Source: Pseudisothecium myosuroides (lineage: Eukaryota; Streptophyta; Bryopsida; Hypnales; Lembophyllaceae). From it: 64,000 nucleotides of DNA. The notes beneath the pieces were generated by a model, which had not been told where the DNA came from, made no database searches, and saw nothing but the letters and a program-made list of their open reading frames with translations. The first letter of the stretch is position 1. The number at the start of each line of letters is the position of its first letter. The DNA lies in the NCBI GenBank assembly GCA_951799445.1, contig OX637289.1, positions 29,326,245 through 29,390,244 on the forward strand, written 5' to 3'. A program made the translations under genes and the position numbers. Positions 23,148 to 38,100 of this stretch are shown here, piece after piece.

Positions 23148-26100
23148 ATGGCGACGCAGCGGGCGCCTGCCGACTACGAGGAAGAAGACGACGAAGAGGA
23201 GCTCCTCCAGCGAGCGTTAGCGGAGCAAGCAGCTCGCGAAGCAGCCAGCACCTTCCGGCCATCGCCAGCGAGGTCCCCCATCCGGCCACCACAAAACCCA
23301 GAAACGAAAGCGGCCCCCCCAAACCGAGCTCCACCTCCAGCAAGTAACAAAACATCCACCACCACTGGTCCTGAGCCGCCACAACGAGTGCCGCCCGGGC
23401 CGCTCCCTCCCAAGCGAGCGCCTCCGCAGCCTCCGCCCGTGGAGGAAGACGACGACGAGGAACTGCTCAGTCTCTCGTCAGAAGACGACGCTCCTCCTCC
23501 AAAAGCAAAGGCGCCGTCGCAAGCTGGACGACGGGCGTTGCCTCCTGTTGCTGCTGCCAATGTCGCCACGAATGGACGGGATGAAGGCTGGGACGACGAG
23601 GAGGAGCCGTCGACGTGGAAACCGAGCTACAAAGCCGAGGTCGGCAGTGCGGTTCATGCGTCTCCTTTGTTACATTTGAAATTGTGTGTCTGTGTTTTGA
23701 GGTCTGTGTGTACTACTAGTACAATTCATCACCCTGTTGAAAGAACATGCTGGAAAGAAAATGGAAGTCTGGATTGTTGTTTCAACCTCTCAGGGGGGTG
23801 GAACAGAAATATCAACAACAATCCAACATTGGGATGCTGTGTCTATGTCTGAGTTGATGGAAACACAAACATCGAATGCCCTCGTTGGGATGTTGTGTAT
23901 ATTTCTGAGTTGGTGGTAACATGAACATCAAAAACATCAACGTTGGGATCTTGCGTCCACCTCTCAGCTGGTCGACGCACTATCATCAAGAACCCAACAT
24001 TGGGATGTTGTGTCCACCTCTGAGTTACTTGAAACACAAATATGAAGAATCCAAGATTGGGATGTTGTGTCTACTTCTCAGTTGGTTGAAGCACAAACAT
24101 AATAAACCCAGCCTTGGAAAGTTGTGTCTACCTCTGAGTTGCTTGAAACGCAAACATAAAAAACCCAGCCTTGGGCTGTTGTGTCTACCTATCAGTTGCT
24201 TGGAACACAATTATCAAAGACCCGGCATTGGGATGTCATGTCAACCTCTGAGTTGCTAACATCAACGTTGGGATGTTATGTCAACCTCCTCGATGATGGA
24301 AACTTCTCAATGTTGAATGTTTTTTATTGTTGTCTCCACAAAAGTTGCCATCTGGGAGTTTTACCCTTAGTTATGTCTAGTTTCGGAGTCTCGCGAATGC
24401 AAGTGAATAGTACTCATGTTACTCCGCTTTTGTTGTTCTGGTCTTGTTGCAGCTAGAAAGACGGGTGCGGGAGCTTCGAGAAACGCGAGGAGCATCGGCT
24501 CCATCGCAAATGCGGAGAGCCAGATCGATTGTGGATCCCGTTCTCTCTCGCGGAGACGATTTCGTCGACCCACTTGGTCTTGGGTAAGTACTGTTTGCAA
24601 CCCTAATTCTCAACTGCGACCCTAATTCTAGAGTTCATAGTCCACATACCACAACTTTGTTCAAGGCCTTGCCGTACACAACCAAGCCGGTGTTCGACAG
24701 GGTAGACGTTTTGAAAAATACTTGACAGCTTTGACCTGCTTTGTTCAAAAATTCACACAGACCTCTTTAATCTTACCACTTGGGATCCCACCTACAACGT
24801 GGTTTGAATGTGTGACAATTGTGTACAGTCAATGATAGTGTGGCAAGTGTGCAACTTATTCTAGAAGGTCATTTTAGAGAATGTCACACTTGGGAGGCTC
24901 GAGAGTAGTTGTGCTTGATTTTCACGACCAAATTGGTAGTTCCTTTCAAACGAGTAGCTCTTGGTGGACCATTCCAAAATGGTGGAGAACTTATGATCTA
25001 ATTAATTGAGTATTGCGCATGGTTCACTCCAGCTTGTGGTGAGCACAAGTCTCAACCTCATGACACTACCTGGTTGCAAAGACGTGAGGTCGTACATGCG
25101 CTTACCTCAAGCCGCAGCACACCGCATGCAAGACTCACTTTGCCATAGCCAACAACGAAAACAACAACAAATTTGAACCACTGCTCTACTAATTGTATTC
25201 GTTGCATGCAAAACGAACGAGGGCGTGCCACATACACTCCTAGCAAAGTCTACGCTATGTTTATGCAACCGACAACGGAAACAGGAACCAATGTTAACCA
25301 ATGCACTACTAACTACTTGTATTCGTTGTTTTTTGCGATACGAATGAGGGTGTGCCGCATACCTCCTACCAAAGCAACGTTTAGGCCATGATTGCACCTG
25401 TAGTCCATGACGAAACTAGCAACCAATGCGTTCCAATCTGGAAAGCTAAATTAAAGAGGGCTTGTCACATACTCTCCTAAAAACATCGGAGTTTAAGCAA
25501 CAATCAACATATGATATCACCTCTTTCACAATCTTGCTCGTTCCCTTAGCTTGCTAAATAAGTTCCTGTTTCCCTCTTCCCTGTCCGCCAGTCCGTCTCG
25601 CTTGCCTATGTTGTGAGCTTGCTCATGAGAGACTTGAAAGCGAGGACGTTGTGTGCGTGCAGGGTGTTGAACCCGCGGAGCTTGACCCTGATTCCCAACA
25701 TCAGCAGGAGCGAGGACAACTCCCCGGCGGTGTCGACGGCGTCTTCGGACCGAGGCAGCAGTCAGCAGAGCATCAAGCGGGGCGGATTCCTTCGCAGCCG
25801 CAAGTCCATGAAAGCCCCTGCGGCTGCTGTCGACGCTGCGACTGCGGTGGTGGCCAAGGAAGAGACCGAGGCCGCGGCCGCCGCCGCCGCCGCGGCTTCG
25901 CCCGCGCCCGAAGAAGCGCCCGTGCTCAGAGACCCAGCTCTTAGAGGTATGTAGCACCTCCCCCTCTTGCCAGCAGTGGTCCCAACTGTGATTTTCTTAA
26001 GTTGCGCATGTTGCTAAACAATCTGCTAAATGGGCTCAAAATTCTAAATCAACACTGGTAATCACATGCTTTGTAACTAGAAAATTCTCTTGGTAGAGAT

Positions 26101-29100
26101 TTCGCTAAATTTAGCCGCATTTGGGAACACTGCTTGCCATGTCATGGGGGGAGTTTCAGCGAATTGGAACTTTGTCTTTGCGCATCTATAATCGTTACTA
26201 ATTACAACTGAGCTTAGTTACTATTATTTGCATTGGATCTTATTGGCATCTGAAAGAGGATTTAAAAAATATTTAGTATGCATTATTTGGACACTGCACA
26301 AAGAAGTTATGAATTTCAAAGTTGATTGTCTCAAGAGGTACCTAAAACCTACAGTAGACTCTCAGACTCTCATATTTTGATTGTGTACATCTTGTGGAAT
26401 CAATATCCAGAAGAAAATGACACTTTTTTGGTCCAATTGTAGGTGTAACATTTTGGGTAGTGTTGATTATGGGTGTAGTACAACCAGTGCAACATTTTGC
26501 AACTATGCTCTTGTTGCATATTTTTCTTTTGTTTGTCAACATCTATTTGGATTTCAAAATCAATAGTGATGCCAAAATTTGGAGGAAAATGTATAAGGAT
26601 GAAAATGTGACCAATCATTGGGGGATCAAAACATGATAGGATATTGTGGCATTGTGTACTTAAAACAATAGATTCCTTTGCACTTCGTAGGTGGTGTTCT
26701 CTGCGGAAAGGTCTTTAGGCCCTTTTCTTTGGAATTTGAGAATGTTTAATGTGTTGGCATGAGTTTAAGTTATTGTTTAATAAGAGCTAGTCCTACTTCA
26801 AGGACCTTGATTGGCCACTAGTCATGTCCCCCATTCATGTAGCCATAGGAGAATAGGGAAAGTGGAAAGTATAAAACTATGACTCACAGTCTCCTTAGTG
26901 ATGTTCCATGAATTGGGTTTCCACAAGTTTTTTAAAGTGCTAACTAGAGTGCTTTGAAGAATCCATTTTTTCATTCATTGAGATAGGAATGGTGGCTATT
27001 CTACCTATTAAATTGATGAATTGAATATTTTTTTAGTCAATTTGTTGAAAGTAGGCACTAGATGAAGGACTAGGAAGAAGTCATATCATGCTTCCAATCT
27101 TGAGATGGGGATTGGGCACCCTCAATTCATGGCTTCAAGGTTTAGGATTCTAAACATGTTTTTGGGTGCTTTGTGTTGCTTGTTGCAGACAAACTCGTTT
27201 ACCACTCTGAGAAGTTCAACCCCCAATTTTTCTTGGCCCATGTACACCAGAACACACCTGCTGCGGATTTGGAAAAGGCAGAGGCAGCCTTGAATCAAGA
27301 CCTCAAACGACGCAACAACGAGTTGAAGAAGCTTGTCAAGGAGAATTTCGATTGCTTCATTTCTTGCAAAAACACCATTGATGGTATGTAAGCCAAAAGA
27401 GTAACCCCTTCTTTCAAAAATTGCATACTTTGATATAAGACCATGAAAGGTTTTCCATAACTATTATGTGGCTTGATTGTATGTGTGAGTGGTTGGTATA
27501 GATAGATGTAGATGGGTGAGATAGTGAAGTGGTGTGAACCCTTGCACATATTTTGAGCTCTAAAACTAATTTTTATATTTACTTAGCACTTGGTGTGAAC
27601 ATCCCTTTAGTGTCTAATCTAAAAATAGAAATTATAGTGCTATAGTTAATAATAGTAACTTCATGAGGACATCTACACTCATGCTCACATTTGTAGGGAA
27701 AATCTCTCCTTTCCTTTGGAATATTTGATGTCCCCTTCCTAGGTATATGTTTTCTAGTAATTCACTACACAAAATAGTGAAATTAGGTTGCCCCACACTA
27801 ATTTCTCATATCTAACACTTTCAGACATGGTCAACTATAGTTTGGGGCAACCTAATTTCACTATTTTGTGTAGAGGTTTTGTAGATGAAGAAATGGCCTT
27901 TGGGGCAGGTATTGGGTAAATTAAGGACAAGAAGTTCACTTTGGAAGTTCATAGTCAATTCTAGTAACTTTCTACTCATAATTTTTTCTTGTCACTTTCA
28001 TTGCTACATGATATATTGCCATGAGGGTAACCCCATCCTCCCCACTCTTTGATGGAACCATAGATGAGGTCCATCCATTGCCATTTTTGGGTGTTCCACC
28101 ATGTTTGGGTTATCTAGTTAGTACATATGAATTTTTTTTGGTTAAATAATGTAGAACATGGTTTCTGCTAATATTATTTTACTAACTTCCAATGCTGGAT
28201 GCATTTCATCTCCTCCTATTCTATTATATGTATCTTGTTTTGATTTAGGCCCTTCAAAGTTCTTTATTGCCGTGATTGTCAAGGTTCGTCTATTATTTGG
28301 AAAAGGATTGACCAAATGCCGTGTGAGTTTTGGTGTATAGACATCCATGCCAAGCTGCTGCAGATCGAGTCCAGCACTGAAGGAGGCGGCACTTTGCACC
28401 TCAACAGCTCCATCCAGCAGGTGGAGGATGTGGCCAACCATGCCTTTTTTCCTCTTCTGGAGCGTCAGGTATGCCACCCTCCTAAGCAGAACTTTTCAAA
28501 AAAATAATCATTTTTTTGAAAGTTCTAAGGTTTCTGAAAACAATCTAGAAATGAAACATGTTGACCCCTAGTACTACTCTTACTTATAACCAATTAGGAA
28601 GTGTGACACTAATTTACTTTAATCCTTGAATGATAGGCCAAGCTTGTTGGGCTTGGTTTTGAGAGAATCATTGACAGAAAGTGTTTTTTGCATTTTTGGG
28701 GTAATGTTTCAACCTATTGGACCCACTTCTATAGTGAATATGGCTTGCCAAGCACCACATTTTGGCTGCACAGTAGAAGCACTATCCACTATTCATATCA
28801 TGACCAAACAAGTTTTGGGCAAACAACTAAGACCCGTTCCCCACTTCAAGGATATTTTTTATTCTTCCTTGGGTTGCCTCCTAGATAAGGGAATGTTGTT
28901 TAAGGGTTAACATTTTATTCTCACCTATCATGATAAATTGTTATTGTGAAACAATGCAATAAGCATTTCATTAACTCTACTCTACCTTGAATGCCATGAA
29001 TTCTTGTATTAATTAGTGATTTCACAAATTCACATAATCCTAAAATTAGTGCAGGTTTCAGTACTTTAAATAGGTTGACCAGGTATAGGAGATTCCATAT

Positions 29101-32100
29101 TTTATAACAAATCAATAATGTGGTATTTAATATTATTAAATATCAACCTCCAATACTGACTCCATGCTGCTTGGACCATAGCATTCTTTAGCATTCTTTA
29201 GCAGTTGTGGAAACTCACCCTCAGTCTGGCCTTCTCCACTATAGAGAGCATGCTTAGTGAGTGACCAACGGCTGTCTTCTAGTCTTCTAGTCTTCTTCCT
29301 TGAGCTTTGGAAACCTCCCACCATAGAATAATTAGGTCAAGATTGTGCACAAGACAAGAAGAACCTCAGACGGGTTGGTTTGTTTTCCGAGGGTGTCGAG
29401 GCAGCAGCTCGTCAAGAATGGTACGACTGTAGCATGAATGATGAAAAGTATTCCAACAATGGGATGGGATGGCGTTGTGGTGGCAGGCTCAAGTGGAACG
29501 AATTCGGTCGGTGCAATCGATGCTACAAAGATTCAGAACGCTGTTCAACTTACCAAGCATTATCAGGACGCACATCAGCAAGGGAGAGTGCGATCAAGCT
29601 ATTCGAGAGTACAAGAAGGCCAAGTCCTTGCAGCTTTACTCGGATGTGCGTACACTCCAACCTCTTCAATCTGACCACCTGTTTTGTCGAATGGGTTACG
29701 AGTGTGCTACTGTCAATTATATTGTGTCAAGGGTGTTATGAATTCATCCAACAATGCCTTTCTTCACATTGAAAGTTTGTCTGAAGCATTGTCGTATTGT
29801 TTAGGACATGGGGATGTGTTTTGGGTGGTTTTCTGCAGGTGGGTATCCTGAACAGAGTGCTGGAGGAGGTGGACAAGATCGTGAAAGAATTCAAGGAGAC
29901 CTTGTACAAGTCCATGGAAGATCCTCACATTGGGGTTACACAGGTAAGTAGTAACAGTTAGAGTGCAACATTGTAACAGAGTTTTTTTCAGTGAAGTTAG
30001 ATTGTTTCAGAACGAATTTCTCTAACTTGTCTGTAAATTTTAGTAGAAATCACTGTTTACAGAATTCGTTCAATGAGAATACGTCAAGGTGCATCCTTTT
30101 GAAATCGCCTTTATTGTTTGATTCTTTGAAGATCAATGACCCCATCAATTGGGTGATCATTTCCACATACTTGACAATATTACACAGGGTTCAATTTTGT
30201 ACTTTAAACTTATTTTTATTTGTTTTCAAATATCAGTTGGAGACGACGATACGACTGTTGCTGGAGCTTGAACCAGAATGCGACCCTGTTTGGCATTACC
30301 TTACCGTCCAGGTTCACAGCTCAATCCAGCCTTTTTTATTTTTATATTTTATCAATTTGTCCATTTTCCTCTTTGGTACAATTACTAATGCTAACAAGTT
30401 TTTCTTCTGCTTTAAGTTATAAGGTATAGGTTCATCTGGAACTTACGTGGAACAATGTGGCGTTATATAAGTTCCTTGATTACAGATCTGTCCGCATGTA
30501 CACTGGGAATAAACTTGTGAGGAAAAAGTTATTGCAAAATCTTATACATGATGGAAATTCAAGTGTAAATCACGCAATATGCACAGTGTTAGGAATCTTC
30601 ATGTTATTCAAATACCATGTATAGAAAACAGTAGAATACTAGTAGAAATTTCGAATACTAGTAGAAAACAGTTTAAATCGAAACATGTCAATTCAGACGC
30701 TTCGATTTGAGCAACAGTTGCTGATTTGGACACTGTTTTCTACTAGTATTCAAAATTTACAAAAGGGTCTTTTCATGAATTAATACATGAAGCTTCAATA
30801 TATTTGTGATGGATCTTTTACAGGACCGGAGGATACGTGGACTTCTAGAAGGATGCAGTCTTGAGCATGATGCCCGTATGGATGCCTTTACTGTCCGGGC
30901 GCGAGACCGGGTTTTATCAGACGCTCGGTGGAAAAAGCTCCAAGTTCAATCAAATAAGACTGTATGTTTCTTCCCAAGGATCTCCTTTTTCAAGTTGAGT
31001 TCTTAATTTTTAATATCATGAGAGCCTTCTTTTTGAAGAATGATAGGTATGCCTGAAACTACTAACTTGGAACCTAAAATCAACACTATGGATTACTGAC
31101 ATACATTTACGACCCTTAAATGTATGGAAATTAAAAATCAACTCTGTGTATCATTGGTATACATTTACCAGCCTTGGATTAATGTATCGAACTCGCAGAT
31201 AGTGTTGGCTTGGTGCATACTTACCTTAGTGTGAATTGGAGAGTGGGTTCATTTTGAGATCTGCTCGAGGTTTTGAATCAATTTCGATCTGGAGGGTGCT
31301 CTGCTGTGAGCCCGACTGTGCGAAATGTTGTAGTTTCAATGAGTCAAGTCAGCAACGTAAGATTCTGAGTCTTTTTCATGGTAGATTTTTAACTTGGAGT
31401 AGGCCGTAAGTGGAGTACATGATTCTAACAAGGACATACTTATTTTCAATCTAATGAATTTTATGATGTACAGTTATTGAAGAGGACAAGCCTAACTAAA
31501 GCTTTTCTCATCCTATGAACTAAATTTTGAAAATTCATGACTATGATCTAAATATTTCTTGCTTTCATGCACAGTTTTAGAATCCTCTTGAAAATGGAGA
31601 TTAGACTTACGTTAAAATAACTCATACTAATAAGAGAAACCTCTAAAAATAACCTAATAGCCACAAAAGTAGATTCCTTAGATTCCTTAGTTTGTCATAA
31701 ACTTTGATTTGCTGAAACATTCATGTACCTCCGCAAGCAGGCAACAAGAGTAGCACTCGCTACCTGCACCCACATGGCGTAGTTTGTTGAACTAGTCCCA
31801 ATAGATTCTTCGTTTACACCAAGAATTCGCTTCATTTACACCAAGAGTTCATTCTTCTTCATTGTTCACCGAATGTTGCCTCGCCTGCAACGAAGGTGAG
31901 AAGTTTTTTGATAATTGCAGAGTGGCTGTGGCAGTCTGATGTAGATTTTTCATTACTGCTCGGAGAAAGTGAGTCCAAGGAGGGCAGAGGAGTGACATTT
32001 GGTGACGCCACAAGTAGCGAGTCGGATGCTCTGTTGGGGCGTTTCATTCGGAGGCTCACCATGGTGGTGGTGCTCCACGTGCCTCTCTTCTGGCGGCTCG

Positions 32101-35100
32101 CCCTCTCCGTCTTCACTGGAAAATTGGCCCAGGTACGTCGCCTTTAAATTTCATTCTATTTGTGAAAACGTCAAATGTGATGTGAAACATCACAAACTGA
32201 ATTTTTGGTGAGTTCGAGAAAGGTTGACTGTTTGCAATTTGTGATAAATGAGGAGTGTATTATGATTTATGGAATAACGTGTGAATATGGAAACTGTCTA
32301 TTGATATAAACAAGAAGAAGTCTTGCACGTGAATGACCAAATCCATCGCCACATACCGTAAAGTTTGGTTGACATTCAAAAAAGATGGAGTGATGTTTTC
32401 ACAAATACAAAGTTTCTTTTATTGGTCAACCGTATTCCGTGCCTCAACGAATTGTGTTTTATGGTTATTGTTCCACTTTTGTTACCTGGGCAAGGGGAGA
32501 GACCAAGCAATGGTTCAAAAGTGTTGAAAAGTTCTGGTACCAAATGAAAAGGAGACAACATGTGTTAAAATTGCAATCCAAACTCTTTTAATCTTATCAC
32601 TTGGGGTCCTAATTTTTCACTGTGTCATGAGAGTTTGAATGTGCGCCAAGTGTGCAACAATCAATGCTAGTGTAGCACGAGTGCAAGATCTTCTAAAATA
32701 TCAATATAGAGAAAATTACAGTAAGGAGGTTTGAGTAGCATGTTTGAGCTCAGCATTCTAAATCATGAATGTCTTTTATTTCATACAATTGTGAGATGTA
32801 GTTACATAGGAAAAAATGGCATTCTAAGAGCCGTCTAAGAGTGTTGAATAAAGAGTTTGAAACAATCATTTAATGAAGATTGTACCGAGGATTGTAATAC
32901 TGATTGTGCAAAGGATTGTACTGAAGATTAAGGGAAAACGAGACATGAAAATTTCACATTTTTTTCGATGTGGGATAGAGACATTTGCAATTAGTCACTT
33001 GTCTCCACTTTGATTCAAATTTGTTCAAATTCATCATCAACATTTGTGTAGTGAACCTGAGTTGGCACATGGGTGAGCTGATTGTACAGGGAGCAAGTGC
33101 TGTGGGCCGGAGCTTGTCACAAAGAGCTACCTCACTTCCCCGTGAAGGCTCAGAAAAAGGAGCAAGTACTTCCCATACATTAGAGGAGGTGGAGACAATG
33201 GTGCAGTGTATTATTTCTCTCTATGAGTCGAAAGTAAGCCTGTCTCTGTATCTCATTGTGTGAATTCCCATTCCTTGGGAACGCACACATTATTCCTTTA
33301 TCTAATCAAGTCAAGTTTTGCTTAATTGCAATAAGTGGTGTTATGGGTGCTCATACTTTTGAGTGTTATCCTTTTACTTGTACATTTTGAACCATATATC
33401 TTAAAAAGGGACGAAAATGAGAAAAAAAAGACCTTGCTACCCAGCTTTGAAAATCAATCAAGATCACCAATTTTAAAAAAAATATTAGGTTGATCTTTAC
33501 TTTGGGTCAAAACCCTTTTGCTTTAATGCAATTGAAGGATAACTCTACTGTGAAAAATATAATTTAAACGGGACATGGTGGTAATTGATTCAATATGTTG
33601 TGTGTCCGCAGGTTCATGCTGCGTTTTTACAACTTGCGGAAGCGAATGTACTACGTCCCCACATGCGGGATGCACTTGCTGAAGTGTCGAAAGCTTGTGT
33701 TTCACTGCAGGCTATGGATGCTGCTCCAAGTAGTGCAGGTAAGAATTTTGAAACAGATATAAATGTTAGGAAAGTAAAGTAACTTCATGTTAATAGCTTG
33801 ATTTGAACTATATTTGGGCTTTGCCGAATTTCAGCCAATATTCATAGTTATTCTAATAGGAATCTTGAACTCTTGCTCTTTAGCGTGCCACGTATGAAAA
33901 ATAATGGCAAAGTGGCAGATTTAGTGATCTCTTTATGATGTTGTCTACCTTGTGTGCTTGGATGTCAATTTCATACATTAGTAATTTAAACCAATATTGC
34001 TCCGTTTTGAAGTATCATGTGACATGCTGCCAATGACTTGGTTTTGCTATTAAATCTTACCTAACACCTTGAATACTAATGATTTCATCACTTGGATATC
34101 CAAAACTGACAGTCACATACAATGCTCCTATCCCTTGGTGTTAAACTTTGAAGCAATTGGTGGTTGCAAGAATCACTTCATGATTTGTGCCAAAATGTTG
34201 TTTCAAGCTGCAGCATCAAGACAATGTTTTTTGTTTTTTATTTTAAAACGCATATGCACATCTTGTCACTTTTATTTTATTTTATTTGGTTTTGGGGTGT
34301 TTTGTTGGCAGTGCAAATGCTGTTGGCTTTGAGGACCGAAGTGACGAGGGTGTTTGTCCTTCGCATCTGCTCCCTCATGCACACGGCAACTTCAGAGCTC
34401 GTGATGGATGAAGATTGGGAGCCTGTTGCTGCAGTGCAACGTCTCTCCTCCCCTTTCACCATTTCCAGCTTACCACTGCGGTTTCAAGAGCTCATGGCGT
34501 CCACCTTGGATCACCTCACTGAGTAAGCTTCTCCCCCACAAGAAATTCATACTTGAAAGGTCTCCAATGCCCATTCTAGCCACGTATTTTTGCTTGTTTC
34601 TATGAGTTTCTTGTTTTGATACTATCGTATCTGACTGCGTTAGTGGTCATTGTGATCATAAGATGACCTCTTGACCACCTTGGTCCATGGAGAGGTGTCC
34701 ATATGATCATCGTGACTTTAGGAAGACTTTCCCATGAAATCCTGAGAAAATTTGTCTTTATTTTGATGCCCTGAACAATATTTTAATGAAAAACCTTGTT
34801 TATGGAAGGAGGCTTTGAAGTAGGTACAACCTGAGTATGAACTTTTACCTTTATTTTCCTTTTGTTTACGTACTGCTCTCTTTGGTTTCCGTATACCCAG
34901 TTTTCATGCAGTCTTACTGTAGCTTTTCATGGGACATGGGATTCAGGATGTTGGAGAGACTAAACGAAGATGCATCGCAGCTCCATGAGGATATGATACT
35001 ACAGCTGCATCAAATGCAGGACACAGTTCGCTATACATTCTTTGAATGTTTCTTATCTCTCTCTGGTAAGTCTTGAAAAGGAATATAAAAACTGAACGTG

Positions 35101-38100
35101 CACTGATGCTTTTCCTCAAATGATCACAGTCCTGAAGATCATAATATTCTTCAACATGGTGTCATTTTCTATCCATGAAAAGAAGATAATTTAAGTGCCA
35201 AAGTTTGCCACTGTTCCTCTCTTTATCCGTCATCGTGATTCCTTTTCACTGTAACTCTTTCTCAAGCCCATGGTGGTCTCCTTTTTATGTCTTCCTAGTG
35301 CTGTCAACTTGCCAATGTCCATTTCTCCTCTTCTAAAATTGATCTTCTGCTTGAATTTTCACCAACTAACAGTAACATAATATCATTGGAGTTATCTGAG
35401 GGAACACCCAACGCTGCTAATTAATGATACAAACATAGAATGGATTCTTCCTTCCACTTTTTCATTAGCTCCAAATTAAATGCCCCTGAGAAGCCGCATG
35501 GGACTTTTCAAGTCACTAAACTCAAATTCAGTATTTCACAATGACAATTCATATTACTTAAACCCATATTAAATTTTGTCATCCATCTACTGGATTTATC
35601 CAATCACACAAAAAAAATCAAGTGGATGTGACTGTGAAGAATGTAAATAGTTGTTTTCTATGCCTAAATCTATGCATGTTTCTTCTGCAATTATGATGGA
35701 TTTTACATTCTAAGCGTGTCAGATGCATGTTTTCTGTGTATGTTATTTGCAAATCATGCAGGTAATTTGGAGAAACTGGCCAATGAACTGGCTTATGCAA
35801 CCATTGAAGAAGGGACGGAGACTGAGCAAGAGGAACAAGAGTGGGAGGACGGATTTGTGGGTCTGGTAGCAGGAGTGGAAATCACAAGCACCCACCAGCG
35901 CTTACTCATGGTGCTCAGTAATGTGGGTTTCTGTCACTCCACTTCCCATCCAGAGCAAACACGGAAATACGAGCACGTGTGGACCTACGAAGGGTCCGTA
36001 CTTCCAAACCTTGAAAGACTCTGATCTCACACTTGGTTGTCATCTCTGTGTTTATCAAAAATTAATGCCCACTGTAAGTTAGATCAAAGCTACAAGCCTG
36101 AGATAACAAGAAATCTTATACTTTGATTAGTGCAAAAATCTTTCTTCTATAGTTATTTTACCTCATTTTTGTTCAATGTTGGATATCCTCTAGTCCAAGT
36201 ATCAGGAAGAATGAAGAGCATGAAGAATTGCTCTGTACATGCTCCTATGTGACGTGCCTAACATGTTTGAGATAACCTCTTTGAGTTGAGTTGGAATAGA
36301 CTCTAAGTATGTCAGGAATAGTCTTGTGCAATGGATTATTCTTTGTACTTATTATCTCGCTTGTAGATGATTTTGGTTCAAATTTTGTTTAATTCTGTTA
36401 TCTCAAGCTTGTTGGTTTGTCTTGTGTAATTTGAGATCAGATGTGATGTGGCCTTTCTTACTTTGTGGTGTGCCATTTCATTGTTGTGCAGTTCTGATAC
36501 AACTAGTAAAGGTGGAAACATGGCCACTTATGAGGAAGTTTCAAATGCTTTGTCTAAGCTAGAAAAGGAGGTCCTCAATCACTACAATGCTGCCAAGGTA
36601 AGTGCAAACTTTAGGGGCTATAATAATTCTTGTCAAAACTTGAGGGGTTTTCAAGAACTTGGAAGATACTATTCCATCACTTTAAGCAATTACTCGCACA
36701 TCCACAAGGGTGGTAGAAAAGAATTTTTGGGTAGTTCAAAATTAATGTGAGTACAATTTTTAGACATTTTGAGAATACTTTATGAATTTTCAAACTTGAA
36801 AACCTTAATCTACCTTTATCTATTTGCTACAATTGATGTACATTTAATACCTCAATATATTTAAAATCTAAAAGATTTCATAGAAAACAAGTATAACCTC
36901 CTAATAGTTTCAGAGTCTCACTCTTTAATATGAAATGTTTGAAAAATCTTCATGTTAATGTATTACATGATCACAAGATTGAGTTGTCAAGTGTCCAATT
37001 GTAAGAACATAATATTTGTCATATAATACAGTGAAACAATAGAGTTTGAGCTTTCTTTTGCCTATGTATTGCTTTAGCGTGGCTTTAGTTTTTAATGATG
37101 CGTTTATGGTTTTATTAATTCAGGCTAGAGAAATTCAAAGGGCAACAGAAGCTTATCTATTGTATGATGGTATTCAATGGTCTTCCACACCTCCAGTGAA
37201 AGTAAGTTTCTCCTAAACCCATAGTGCCATACAAACAAATTAATCTTTGCTTATTGAGGTAGGTAAGTATCTAGAATTTGGCATTCCCTATTTTGAGAGC
37301 TTTAAATTATTACATCCAAACCTTTTTAATGTCTCCAGTGAAAGTAAGTTTCTCCTAAACCCATAGTGCCATACAAACAAATTAATCTTTGCTTATTGAG
37401 GTAGGTAAGTATCTAGAATTTGGCATTCCCTATTTTGAGAGCTTTAAATTATTACATCCAAACCTTTTTAATGTCCTAGGCACTCAAAATGCGTGCAAGT
37501 GTGTAGAGTTCTAAAACATCGTGGATATTCACTCGTGGTAAATGTAAAAGTTTCACTCAAAAGGTATACTTGGAGCCACAATAGTTAGGAAGGTGATTTT
37601 AGAATGTGCATCAGTTTCTACAATATCTTGCATTTTCAACAATATTAATATCTTTTGGTACATTTTGTTAATCTTCTTGAAGCTCCCTACATTATATATT
37701 CATTTATCCACTTTCCTAAGGAGCCACTTTTGGCCAATATAGGCACTTGGAGGTTAAGTAGGTCCAGGTGTATTATTCCAAATTCTATCAAGTTTTATAC
37801 ATTTTTTGTTGTCTGGGAACACTTGCTCAAAGTGGAAAGTATGTGGGCTCCATTGACTATTCCAGGAGTTTCGGTATGCATTGATGGAGCTAATGCATCC
37901 CTTGGTCACCACTCATGCAGAGGTCAGTCGGTACTTCTCTTTGCCCAGCATGTACAGTACAAGTTGTTACCGTTTCTATGATTCAATGCTTTGTATCAAT
38001 GTTGATATCATCCACCCTCTAGAAGTGATATAAATTGGGAGTAGATAAAAAGGTCTACATAATACTTGCAAAGTATGAGCACAAGTTATGTCACCTAATT

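Noticed and set aside
34069..34332. 87-codon frame in SEC5 intron 12
   Set aside because: Phe/Cys-rich chance frame running into the exon 13 acceptor.
37655..37981. 108-codon frame around SEC5 exon 18
   Set aside because: Wrong frame. The true exon reads EFRYALMELMHPLVTTHAE with matching phases.
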